A stretch of 64,000 nt of DNA from Acetivibrio thermocellus ATCC 27405. GTDB taxonomy: Bacteria > Bacillota > Clostridia > Acetivibrionales > Acetivibrionaceae. The notes under the pieces are model-generated. The model was not told the origin of the DNA. It did no database searches and saw nothing but the letters and a program-made list of their open reading frames with translations. Within the stretch, counting starts at the first letter, position 1. Every line of letters starts with the position of its first letter. The translations under genes were made by a program, and so were the position numbers. Positions 17,326 to 25,373 of this stretch are shown here, one piece after another. Location: assembly GCF_000015865.1 (NCBI RefSeq), contig NC_009012.1:2783081-2847080 (forward strand). Direction: 5' to 3'.

Positions 17326-20300
17326 TTATTGAACCTTTACCTCTTTATTTTCGAACTTGTTGAGTGCATTACCAGCCTCGTCTGTGATATACTTCACAGT
17401 ATCCTTAGTTGAAACTTTAAGAGTTCCTGTGAAGTCAGCATAGTCGTCACCTTTGAGTGTAACTGTTATCTTGTTATCGATAGCTGCTACATCATAGTCG
17501 ATACCAGCTTCAAGAGTCTTGCTACCGTTCTTGATTACGAGGTCGGTTGCACCCAAACCAGCTGAGTTGTTCAAGAACTTGATGTCTTCATCGAATGTCA
17601 ATGTGAATCCTTTCTTTGATGCATCGCCGTATACACCATTAGCTACGCTTACAAAGCTTGGTGCAAACTTATCATCAACTGGCTTCGAAACTGCTCCTGT
17701 TGCCATTTCCTTACCTGTATCGGATTTAATTTCACCCACAATGTAGAGCGTATAACCTGTGATGTCTCCGGAGTTAGCAGGACGTACTGCATCCGGGAGT
17801 ACACCCTTAACTATTGTTTTACCATCATCATAGGTGATTGAGCTTATTCTTGTGAGTGCAACTTTGTTGCTGCCTCTTTCTACTTCAAAGTCAGTCTTTT
17901 CAACAGTTGCCTTGTCAAGGATCTTGTTAATTACTATTTCAATTTCAGTCTTGCTGATAATTCTAATTTCTGATACTTCTGGTGCTTGCTCTTCACTCAA
18001 TTTCTTTGCCTTAACATCGAATGCACTTATAGCATTACCAGCTTCATCCTCAACGTTAGCAATTGTGAGTTCGTAATCTACGTTAAGATCTACATCACTA
18101 TCAACAGTTATTCTTACTTTGTTCTTGTCAGAGCCAAACAATTCAATTTTCTTAATTTCTACTTTCTTATCGTTGTCATCTACGAGTTTGTAGTTGTCCT
18201 TGTTCAGTACTGAACCGTTGCCCTTTGTTGACATAGCTTCGCTGTATCTTACATAGATGTAGTTGTCAACAAATGTTACTTCTTCAATTGTCGGAGCTGT
18301 CTTGTCAGTTACTTCAAATTCAATAGTAACTGCTTTCATTTCGTTTTCAGATACTGAAGTATCTTTAATACCCTTAATATCTATTGTATATTTTCCACCA
18401 CTAAGCTTTTCATCCAAAACAATTGTTACCTTTGTTTCATTGCTGTCATATGTGATGCTTGAAATAGCTGTGTCTATTTCTTTTCCGTCTTTCTTAATTA
18501 CATAGTTGTCCTTATCTTTTGCCTGGTTCTCGTTTACATCTTCGCTGAATACAACCACGATTTTATCTTCTGCTTCAGCTGTTACACTTTTTACTGTTGG
18601 AGCCTCATTATCGGCTGCTACTGTAGCAGTAAGTTTAAGATCGGACTCGAGCTTGTTGCCCCATGCATCTACTACAGCGTCATCATCTACTTCCTTGAGG
18701 ATTGTTATAGTAACGTTTCCTACCGGAAGCAGATATACAGGATAGCCACCATCGTTCTGGTCTTCAGAGAAGTACAAAGTATAAACTTTGTTATTGTCTG
18801 AAGCTACAACTTTAGTTGGCTTCCAGGAAGAATATGTCTGATAGAAGTAATCTCTTGTAAGAGCTGCTTCATCACCAGAGTAACCATCTCTTGTAGCAGG
18901 CTCATTGAATTCAATTACTACTTTGTTCTGTGTTGCTTCTTTTACTTTAGCAGTTGGAGGAGTTGTATCTTTTACATACTCCAAGTCAAAGGTCTTTGTT
19001 CTCATTATGTTTCCAGCATAGTCTCTGTAACCTTTAACTTTTACTTTGTAAGTTCCTTCATTCAATGAACTTACGCCCAGTTCTACAGTTAATGTTCTGT
19101 AGTCCTGTGACAGTTTTTCTTCACTTACATAATAAGTTCCGTCATTAACGAGAACTTCTGCATCTGAGCTGCTCTGAACAGGTTCTGAGAATTTAATTTC
19201 AAAGGAGTTCGGACCTATCAAAGCAATGGATTCAGCTTCCGGATTTTCGTAGTCAGCAGGTACTACAGTCTTAGTAACTTCTTCCTTCAAGCCAGTTGCT
19301 GTTTTAATTGTTACTTCGATTTCTTCTTCAGCTGTCATAGCACCAGCAACTGTCAATGTAACTGTAGTCTTGTCTTCTGATACTGTAACCAATTCAATAG
19401 TATTGTCTTCAACTGAGTAGCTGGATTTTTCATCAGCTTTTGAAGCTACTTCTCCGTTGAATTCAATTACAATTTCCTTAAGGTTAGGAGCCTTAACATC
19501 TACAACTTGGAGTTCTTCAGGTGTTACTATAACCTTGAGAGTAGCCTTTGGTTCTCTGTAAGCCAAACCGCTGGCACCTTTGATAGTACCTTCGATTTCC
19601 TGTTCACCAACTTCTGAAGTATCAACTGTAGGCCATTCAACTGCAAGTTTTTCAGTTGTGTCATCTTCATATACTACTTCTACTTCTTCAGGAAGTACAG
19701 GTTCTTTTCCAACCTGAACCTTAACAGCATCCAAAGCTTTTACTTCCTTGATGGCTTTCAAAAGAACACCGAGTTCTATAGCAAGTTCTTTGGAAACATT
19801 TCCGTTCTCTACGAGAACCTCAATAACTGTCTTTCCTGTAGCTTTGTATACAGCCTGCAAAGCTGAGAAAGCAATACCAACCATTGAGTCTCTGTTGATT
19901 CCGTTCTTGTTGTTGAACGCTTCAGCTTGTTCTGCAGTCAAGCCGCCAAACTCTTGCAACTTGTACGCAGCTTCATCGAAAACAAAGTCTCCGTCATATC
20001 CCAACTGCTGAAGAATCAATGAGCAGAAAGCCAAGCCGTTGAGGTCTGCGTTCGGAAGGAATGTTCCGTCCGGATAACCTTTTACATATCCCTTTTCAAC
20101 TGCATAAGCCACTTGTCTTTGTGCCCAGTCTGCAATGTCAGCTGCATCTTTGAATTTAGCAGCAAGTGTCTGAGCTGCCTCATCCATTGGAATTTCCAAT
20201 GCATCGTCTTCCTGACCGAACAGTCTGAGGAGCATAACTACTCCGGTCTGTCTGTCAAGTTTACCTTCCAAGTTTGGAACATACTCTGTTTCTGATGTTC

Positions 20301-20436
20301 CTTTGTATAAGCCGAGCCTATACAAAATTTCTGCTTCTTTTTCATAGCTGAATGAATCAGCAAATGCAGGCACTAAGAGAGTTGAAATCACTGAGATTAC
20401 AACTAACACTGCCAGCACTTTTTTGAGATTCTTCAT
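17326..20436 (-). CDS. slpA: S-layer protein with SLH and repeated Ig-like domains
   Basis: The 1036-residue protein starts with a classical signal peptide (MKNLKKVLAVLVVISVIST, cleavage after AFA near residue 26). Up to three degenerate SLH repeats follow (about 30-215; the second contains VEKGYVKGYPDGTFLPNADL), the modules that bind pyruvylated wall polymer. About seven beta-sandwich Big-type repeats fill the rest, with recurring patterns such as FSEDVNENQ, YSEAMST and FDEDIKFLN. A strong AAGGAGG precedes the ATG. It has its own promoter, long leader and terminator, as expected for a very abundant protein. The symbol rests on my recollection of the A. thermocellus S-layer gene and should be treated as such. 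The glycan operon follows directly downstream. Confidence 0.9.
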   Translation of the reverse strand: MKNLKKVLAVLVVISVISTLLVPAFADSFSYEKEAEILYRLGLYKGTSETEYVPNLEGKLDRQTGVVMLLRLFGQEDDALEIPMDEAAQTLAAKFKDAADIADWAQRQVAYAVEKGYVKGYPDGTFLPNADLNGLAFCSLILQQLGYDGDFVFDEAAYKLQEFGGLTAEQAEAFNNKNGINRDSMVGIAFSALQAVYKATGKTVIEVLVENGNVSKELAIELGVLLKAIKEVKALDAVKVQVGKEPVLPEEVEVVYEDDTTEKLAVEWPTVDTSEVGEQEIEGTIKGASGLAYREPKATLKVIVTPEELQVVDVKAPNLKEIVIEFNGEVASKADEKSSYSVEDNTIELVTVSEDKTTVTLTVAGAMTAEEEIEVTIKTATGLKEEVTKTVVPADYENPEAESIALIGPNSFEIKFSEPVQSSSDAEVLVNDGTYYVSEEKLSQDYRTLTVELGVSSLNEGTYKVKVKGYRDYAGNIMRTKTFDLEYVKDTTPPTAKVKEATQNKVVIEFNEPATRDGYSGDEAALTRDYFYQTYSSWKPTKVVASDNNKVYTLYFSEDQNDGGYPVYLLPVGNVTITILKEVDDDAVVDAWGNKLESDLKLTATVAADNEAPTVKSVTAEAEDKIVVVFSEDVNENQAKDKDNYVIKKDGKEIDTAISSITYDSNETKVTIVLDEKLSGGKYTIDIKGIKDTSVSENEMKAVTIEFEVTDKTAPTIEEVTFVDNYIYVRYSEAMSTKGNGSVLNKDNYKLVDDNDKKVEIKKIELFGSDKNKVRITVDSDVDLNVDYELTIANVEDEAGNAISAFDVKAKKLSEEQAPEVSEIRIISKTEIEIVINKILDKATVEKTDFEVERGSNKVALTRISSITYDDGKTIVKGVLPDAVRPANSGDITGYTLYIVGEIKSDTGKEMATGAVSKPVDDKFAPSFVSVANGVYGDASKKGFTLTFDEDIKFLNNSAGLGATDLVIKNGSKTLEAGIDYDVAAIDNKITVTLKGDDYADFTGTLKVSTKDTVKYITDEAGNALNKFENKEVKVQ

Positions 20437-20576
20437 ACTCTCAAATCCTCCTTGTATGTTTTTTTTGGGAAGCAGGCTTGAAATTAAAGCCAGGCTACGC
20501 CTTATCCCTTTTGTTTTTTAACCTGACCTATCTTGCTTTTTCTTCAAGACTGGCGCACACAACCTATCTTGAATTC
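20437..20576 (-). promoter_or_regulatory. 140-nt 5' leader of the S-layer gene
   Basis: The transcribed leader has no ORF. It contains two direct copies of CAAGATAGGT (20571-20562 and 20535-20526, 36 bp apart). The first copy pairs with TCTTGA downstream to form a hairpin. A second hairpin, GGCTT...AAGCC, lies nearer the gene. It ends with an A-rich stretch and AAGGAGG. Long structured leaders that stabilise mRNA are known for other S-layer genes, and the same role is inferred here. Confidence 0.5.
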
Positions 20577-20582
20577 AAGCTT

Positions 20583-20611
20583 ATTATACCATTGGCCTAT
20601 AAGTGAGTCAA
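20583..20611 (-). promoter_or_regulatory. Strong sigma-A promoter of the S-layer gene
   Basis: TTGACT (20611-20606) and TATAAT (20588-20583) are separated by 17 bp on the minus strand, close to the ideal promoter. A weaker second candidate (TTGTAT, 17 bp, TATAAT) lies about 120 bp further upstream near 20702-20730, so tandem promoters are possible. The region 20612-20780 otherwise holds only AT-rich sequence. Confidence 0.82.
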
Positions 20612-20780
20612 CAATTTGAATTTAAGTGTAAAGAAATTGTAACAGAATTGAAACAAACTGTTTTGTTTGAATGACTAGGTAAAATCAGTAGTTTCAATGA
20701 TTCTTATTATACTACAAGATTGCTGGAAATACAATTATATAAGTTGATTTTTCTGGGAAATGATTTTTGATGTGCATTTA

Positions 20781-20804
20781 AAAAGCCGGTTTTCACCGGC
20801 TTTT
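20781..20804. terminator. Bidirectional terminator downstream of the SASP gene
   Basis: AAAAGCCGGT (20781-20790) pairs with ACCGGCTTTT (20795-20804) around a four-base loop. It lies 20 bp past the SASP stop codon on the minus strand and ends in T residues. Confidence 0.88.
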
Positions 20805-20823
20805 CCTACGCATTAAGGCAATA

Positions 20824-20994
20824 CTACTTGCTTGAGAGGTTTCTTTCCGCCATCTCTATAGCCTTTTTGACTATATTACCGCAGTCCCTTGAAGTAACAG
20901 AGCCCCAACCTTCCCTTGCAACGGTGTCGTACACTCCAAGCTCCTTTGCAATTTCGGTTTTGAGCTCCTCTGACATTATACCTCTTCTGCTCAT
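20824..20994 (-). CDS. Small acid-soluble spore protein, alpha/beta type
   Basis: Start ATG at 20994 (MSRRGIMSEELKTEIAKELG) is fixed by AAAGGAGGC seven bases upstream; a longer reading frame to 21039 lacks a site. The 56-residue product has both alpha/beta SASP signatures: LKTEIAKELGV near the germination-protease cleavage region, and SVTSRDCGNIVKKAIEMAE at the C-terminus. These proteins coat spore DNA in the A-like form and protect it, then are degraded on germination. A small hairpin (CATTGG/CCAATG, 21014-21035) sits just upstream of the ribosome binding site. Expression by a forespore sigma factor is expected, but I could not place a convincing promoter. Confidence 0.88.
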   Translation of the reverse strand: MSRRGIMSEELKTEIAKELGVYDTVAREGWGSVTSRDCGNIVKKAIEMAERNLSSK

Positions 20995-21279
20995 CGTATT
21001 TGCCTCCTTTTTGCATTGGCCTGAAAAGACCAATGTCAAAAAATTTTGCGTACATAATTATTATCCTCATTTTTTAATTATTAATTTGTTGAAATTTTTT
21101 CAGCCTGCTCAATTCTACGGAGATTTCCTGCTAATACATGATTTTGAAGGATTTTTTGGAATTTTTTGTTCCCAACTTTCTGTTATGTTAATATACTATA
21201 ATATGCGTCTTCAATATTACTTATATTTACTGTCATGATTGTCATACTATATCAAATCCATAAAGTCAGGGTGATCGGT

Positions 21280-21723
21280 ATGTCTTTTTCCGCAAGGGAA
21301 CTGTTGGCACGGCTTATCAAATGTGAAGCCGGAGGAGAAGGAGTAGACGGTATGAAAGCCGTCGCAACTGTTGTTATGAACCGCGTGCACGCCTCCTACG
21401 GAGAATACCTGCGAGTCTGCCAGGGAGACCTTCGAAAGGTGATTTTCCAGCCCCGTCAGTTTACATGCGTAATGGGCAAAGTATATGGCGAAGTAAATCC
21501 TCAAACAATCTGGTCAAACCCACCCGAGCAAATTCACTACGATGTTGCCGACTGGGCACTGGCAGGAAACAAGCTTCCGGGGGTGGGCGAATGCCTTTGG
21601 TATTACAATCCCTACAGTCCAACGTGCAGCCAGTACTTCCCCCCAACCGGTACAGGCAAATTTGTAACCCGTGTCAACCAGCACTGTTTTTACAGACCTA
21701 CTGAACTGTATGCACAAACTTAA
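21280..21723 (+). CDS. Cell wall hydrolase, SleB/CwlJ family (spore cortex lytic)
   Basis: The start at 21280 (MSFSARELLARLIKCEAGG) has GGGTGAT upstream and removes a non-conserved extension from 21235. The 147-residue product is a single Hydrolase_2 domain. It contains the catalytic-region EAGGEGVDGMKAVATVVMNR near residues 15-34, FQPRQFTCV, and the C-terminal LWYYNP and TGKFV. Without a signal peptide or binding domain it resembles CwlJ rather than SleB. CwlJ degrades spore cortex at germination and depends on the coat protein GerQ for its localisation; a GerQ-like gene follows 55 bp downstream. This conserved pairing strongly supports the CwlJ assignment. Confidence 0.85.
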   Translation: MSFSARELLARLIKCEAGGEGVDGMKAVATVVMNRVHASYGEYLRVCQGDLRKVIFQPRQFTCVMGKVYGEVNPQTIWSNPPEQIHYDVADWALAGNKLPGVGECLWYYNPYSPTCSQYFPPTGTGKFVTRVNQHCFYRPTELYAQT

Positions 21724-21778
21724 AACATAATAAAAAATTATCCTTTAGGTAAAATAACTCATTATGGAGGGAAACTTT

Positions 21779-22228
21779 ATGGCAAATTATTTTAATCCGT
21801 GCAACTGTCAAGGTTTTTATAACAATCCGGACCGTCAAACCACTCCCGGTCAGTTTTCTCCGGGAAATGTTAACGGTTCACCATCTGTAACGACTCTGCC
21901 GCCCTTGCCCACAGGTTATCCCACAGGCCCAATGTACAGCCCTATGCTCCAACCTGCGGCCGTTACACCTCAAACGGTTCCTTCGGCCCCCTCTATGGAA
22001 CCTGAGCCTGAAACCTTGCAAAATATTGCCTATACCCAGGGATATCTCAAGCAGCATATAGGCGCACGGGTAAAGGTTGAATTTCTTATCGGCACCAACA
22101 TGCTTGTGGACAGGGAAGGTACTTTGGTTGACGTGGGCACAAGCTACATCATAATCAGAGAAGTTGATACGGACGATTTGTTGCTTGCGGATTTATACTC
22201 TATTAAATTTGTCCGCTTCTACTATTAG
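21779..22228 (+). CDS. gerQ: GerQ-like spore coat protein
   Basis: Start ATG at 21779 (MANYFNPCNCQGFY) has GGAGG eight bases before it. The 149-residue protein has a low-complexity Pro/Gln/Thr-rich N-terminal half (about 1-80). The conserved GerQ C-terminal domain begins YTQGYLKQHIGARVKVEFLIG and ends LLLADLYSIKFVRFYY. GerQ is an inner-coat protein needed for CwlJ to reach the spore, and in Bacillus it is cross-linked by transglutaminase. The upstream cwlJ-like gene makes the same operon here. The downstream stretch to 22343 is non-coding. Confidence 0.82.
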   Translation: MANYFNPCNCQGFYNNPDRQTTPGQFSPGNVNGSPSVTTLPPLPTGYPTGPMYSPMLQPAAVTPQTVPSAPSMEPEPETLQNIAYTQGYLKQHIGARVKVEFLIGTNMLVDREGTLVDVGTSYIIIREVDTDDLLLADLYSIKFVRFYY

Positions 22229-22343
22229 CTGACATTTGTCAACCGGTGCCGCCTCAGGCTGATTGGCTGCAGCAGGTTAATTGGCTGAACTATGTAAAAA
22301 CTGCAATTAACAAAGATCCAATTAAACTTGCAAAACAAAGATT

Positions 22344-22369
22344 GAGATGACACCGCTTTGTGTCATCTC
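22344..22369. terminator. Hairpin between convergent gerQ and CBS genes
   Basis: A ten-bp perfect stem, GAGATGACAC (22344-22353) with GTGTCATCTC (22360-22369), lies between the two convergent genes. The minus-strand side is followed by a T-rich run, so it best serves as terminator for the CBS gene; the plus-strand side has only a weak T tract. Confidence 0.6.
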
Positions 22370-22400
22370 AAAGTATCTTATACCTTTTATACTGCATATA

Positions 22401-22838
22401 TTACATTCTGGAAGGTTTCGCAGGTTTGGATATCTCACACAACGCCTCCGAAGCTTCCATTTCAAACCTTGTATCTGCAGCTATGTCTCCTAAAGAAAGC
22501 ATTCCCACAAGCTGATTGTTTTCAACCACAGGAACTCTTCTGATCTGCTGATTTGCCATGAGTTTTGTAACCTCTTCAACATCCATGTCCGGCGTTACGG
22601 TTGTAACCTGGGATGTCATAACATCCTGGACTTTTGTGTCTTTTGGAGTCTTGCCATGGGCTACGTTTCTGACAACGATATCCCTGTCGGTTACTATTCC
22701 CACAACACCCTGGTCATAAACAGGAATGGAACCGACATTGTGTTTTTGCATCAGCTGCGCCGCCTCAACAACACTGCTTTGAGGTGAAACATATGCCACG
22801 GTTTTTGTCATTTTATCTCTAACTTTCAAGCTTATCAT
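22401..22838 (-). CDS. Tandem CBS-domain protein
   Basis: This 145-residue protein consists of two CBS motifs. The first (about 8-60) has VEAAQLMQKHNVGSIPVYD and GIVTDRDIVVR; the second (about 75-125) has VEEVTKLMANQQIRRVPVVE and GMLSLGDIA. Stand-alone CBS pairs (the Hrp1/YhcV type) bind adenine nucleotides or S-adenosyl compounds and act as energy sensors, but the ligand and partner here are unknown. No other domain is present. It is transcribed away from the lipase-like gene, with an AT-rich divergent region (22839-23053) between them. Confidence 0.85.
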   Translation of the reverse strand: MISLKVRDKMTKTVAYVSPQSSVVEAAQLMQKHNVGSIPVYDQGVVGIVTDRDIVVRNVAHGKTPKDTKVQDVMTSQVTTVTPDMDVEEVTKLMANQQIRRVPVVENNQLVGMLSLGDIAADTRFEMEASEALCEISKPAKPSRM

Positions 22839-23053
22839 CTCCTTATTTCTTTTTCAATTTTATTTTCCCCCTGCGCCGCCATTTCATAAAATGAAAATAT
22901 AGACAACGCAACATATATCCATTTAATCCATCATTTACTTTTTATATTCCGGCTGTTTTTTATTTATAATATCTCATTGGAATGTTATAATTAAAATTGA
23001 TCACGTCATTTGAATTCTCAGCTTAAATTTTCAAAACTACCGGCAAGGGATTG

Positions 23054-24202
23054 ATGTCTGTGCGCCAAGTACGTAACCGCAAAATTTTTATAATGATTGC
23101 CCTGTCACTTTTTCTTTTATTTGTGCATTTCAGGCAAATTAATGCTTTCTTTATTGGTGCCTTTTACAATAAAAACAATCTGAACATTTACCTTGACCTT
23201 ATAAACAGCCAGGTTCACACAATTTCATCAGAGCCGTCAAACAAAGTATATCTAAAAGCTGTAGTTAAAGATGCAAACGGAAAACTCATTCCCCATATTG
23301 AAGTTAACTTTGAAGCTTCAAAAGGCATGGGTACGGTACAGCCTGCAAAAGCCGCAACCGACAGCCGGGGTGAATGTTTTGTCACTTACGTCCCCGAATA
23401 CTATTACAACCTTAGTCCTGATGCGAATCCACGGCATGTTGTCATTACTGCTTCAATTGCCGGCACCGACACAAACTCAACGGTAAAACTGAACCTTGTT
23501 CCGGCACCCGTCGTCTTTGTGCATGGATACAGGGAAACTGCGGATGTTTTTGACAATTTGAATGAATTTATTTCATCAAAAGGGTATACTTGCATTTCCC
23601 TGAATTATGACTCAACTTTGGGAATAGAGCATAGTGCCAAAGAACTGGAGCTGTTTTTGCAAAAGCAAAAAAAGGATTTTTTAAGTCAGGGAATCCTTGT
23701 AAACAAATTTGACCTGATTACCCACAGTATGGGGGGATTGGTGGCAAGGTACTATTCAGCAAGTCAGAACTATCTTAAAAATGACGATATCAATAAAATA
23801 ATTTTTCTTTCAGTGCCTCACAAAGGCTCGGTTTTGGCATCAATAGGCGAGGAATATTTCAAAGACAAATCTATTAAAGAACTGGTTCCTGACAACGAAT
23901 TGTTCGTAAGCATATTCCCCAATACAATTAACGGCGGGCTCAACAATTCAATACAAACAGGTAATCTTTTAAGCCAGTACGATGAAGTGGTTACAAATGA
24001 AAGTGCCGCTCTTGACAAATGGGGGATTAAGACTGAAATATTCAACGTGGGGGAAAACAGTTTCACTGTGCACAATCTGCTAAGCGGCAACATTCTTGAT
24101 GCTCCGAACCATAAAGGCATATTAAACAACAGCACAGTCTTTAACCGCATCGCTGAAATGTTAAATACCAATCTTCCTTATCCTGCCGTTATAAACAAAT
24201 AA
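23054..24202 (+). CDS. Extracytoplasmic alpha/beta hydrolase (lipase-like) with N-terminal Ig-like domain
   Basis: Start ATG at 23054, next to a TTG, with AAGGGA upstream. 382 residues. A signal anchor (about 10-37) is followed by a Big_1-type domain (about 65-150, VKDANGKLIPHIEVNF then TDSRGECFVTYVP), usually found in surface adhesins. The C-terminal catalytic part has the oxyanion strand VVFVHGYRETADVFDNL (about 156-172) and the nucleophile elbow THSMGGLVARYY with its GxSxG serine near residue 228. A histidine candidate lies in NSFTVHNLLSG. Lipase or esterase activity outside the membrane is likely. The combination of Ig domain and hydrolase suggests attachment at the cell surface. Natural substrate unknown. 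Confidence 0.82.
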   Translation: MSVRQVRNRKIFIMIALSLFLLFVHFRQINAFFIGAFYNKNNLNIYLDLINSQVHTISSEPSNKVYLKAVVKDANGKLIPHIEVNFEASKGMGTVQPAKAATDSRGECFVTYVPEYYYNLSPDANPRHVVITASIAGTDTNSTVKLNLVPAPVVFVHGYRETADVFDNLNEFISSKGYTCISLNYDSTLGIEHSAKELELFLQKQKKDFLSQGILVNKFDLITHSMGGLVARYYSASQNYLKNDDINKIIFLSVPHKGSVLASIGEEYFKDKSIKELVPDNELFVSIFPNTINGGLNNSIQTGNLLSQYDEVVTNESAALDKWGIKTEIFNVGENSFTVHNLLSGNILDAPNHKGILNNSTVFNRIAEMLNTNLPYPAVINK

Positions 24203-24224
24203 TGTTTTTCATCAAAAAATTATT

Positions 24225-24427
24225 TTATCCACCGGTTATCCACTAAAAAAATTCTCTTATCCACACGAAATACAATAGATATCCACACAACATATTCACA
24301 AAGCTGTGGATATCCATAAAAAAACTCACACCTTCAAACCCTTGTGTCATGCCGTTTTTACGACTTATGCACAACAGCAACAAGCAGCATGTGAATTAAT
24401 TGTGGATATCTTTTCGCTTTATCCACA
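24225..24427. promoter_or_regulatory. Cluster of DnaA boxes in a convergent intergenic region
   Basis: The 309-bp gap 24203-24511 between the lipase-like gene and nadC holds many copies of the DnaA 9-mer TTATNCACA or one-mismatch forms. Forward: 24225 (TTATCCACC), 24236 (TTATCCACT), 24257 (TTATCCACA), 24279 (ATATCCACA), 24365 (TTATGCACA) and 24419 (TTATCCACA). Reverse: 24305 and 24401 (TGTGGATAT). Both flanking genes converge on it, so it is unlikely to be a promoter. No ORF is present. A DnaA-titrating or DnaA-recycling locus is the natural reading. Confidence 0.75.
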
Positions 24428-24511
24428 AGTCGTCATTACATCTTAACTTAATTATAAATTTCTTAATAAATCTCTTAAAATCCTTTTAAAACCATTTGAC
24501 AATTGGCTTCT

Positions 24512-25345
24512 TTAACTGAATTTCATGCTGATATCAAAGGCTTTTACCGAATGGGTAAGGCCTCCAACCGAAATAATATCAACACCCGTGCAAGCAATAT
24601 CATATATTGTATCTGCGTTCACATTGCCGGATGCTTCTGTGACAGCCCGGCCGTCAATAATTTTAACGGCTTTCTTCATCTCATCAAGGCTCATATTGTC
24701 AAGCATTATTATGTCAGCTTTCGCTTCCAGGGCTTCAAGCACCTGTTCAATGGTTTCGGTCTCAACTTCAATCTTCATGGTATGAGGAATCTTCTCGCGC
24801 ACAAGCTGAACCGCCTGCTTGATTCCTCCTGCGGCTTTAATATGATTGTCCTTTATCAGAACTCCGTCGGAAAGGCAAAACCTGTGGTTGTAGCCGCCAC
24901 CAACCCGGACTGCGTACTTTTCCAGTACACGAAGCCCGGGCGTTGTCTTTCTTGTATCCACAAGCTTTGCAGGCAAATCCTTTATTTTATCCGCAAGCTG
25001 CCTTGTCTTTGTTGCAATGCCCGACAACCTTTGAAGCAGGTTGAGCGCGGTCCTCTCACCCTTTAATAGAGCTCTGGTGTTGCCTTTGATTTTTGCAATT
25101 ATATCACCGCGTTTTACCGTCTGTCCGTCTTCCACCATCTTCTCAAAAACAACTTGGTCATCCAACATTAAAAAGACCTTTTTTGCAACGTCCAATCCCG
25201 CTATCACACCTTCGTCTTTTGAAATCAGCACGGCTTCGGATTGGGATGTTTCATCAATAATATTGTCAGTGGTAATGTCACCTGAAGGAATATCTTCCCT
25301 CAACGCATTTATAATGATTCTGTCTATGTCCGATATGTACTGCAT
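24512..25345 (-). CDS. nadC: Nicotinate-nucleotide pyrophosphorylase (quinolinate phosphoribosyltransferase)
   Basis: A 277-residue protein with the complete QPRTase layout: an N-terminal alpha/beta sandwich (EDIPSGDITTDNI at about 17-29), ERTALNLLQRLSGIAT (about 96-111), the substrate-binding DTRKTTPGLRVLEKYAVRVGG motif (about 129-149), then IEVET and DNMSLDEM of the barrel strands. It converts quinolinate and PRPP to nicotinate mononucleotide, CO2 and pyrophosphate. It is the last gene of nadA-nadB-nadC, 28 bp after nadB. Full family length, no unusual residues. Confidence 0.96.
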   Translation of the reverse strand: MQYISDIDRIIINALREDIPSGDITTDNIIDETSQSEAVLISKDEGVIAGLDVAKKVFLMLDDQVVFEKMVEDGQTVKRGDIIAKIKGNTRALLKGERTALNLLQRLSGIATKTRQLADKIKDLPAKLVDTRKTTPGLRVLEKYAVRVGGGYNHRFCLSDGVLIKDNHIKAAGGIKQAVQLVREKIPHTMKIEVETETIEQVLEALEAKADIIMLDNMSLDEMKKAVKIIDGRAVTEASGNVNADTIYDIACTGVDIISVGGLTHSVKAFDISMKFS

Positions 25346-25373
25346 GTTTCTTCTCCTTCCCTATTAGTATGTG

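Noticed and set aside
20437-20576. Cyclic-di-GMP riboswitch in the S-layer leader
   Set aside because: The leader has hairpins but lacks the conserved GEMM core and tetraloop-receptor motifs.
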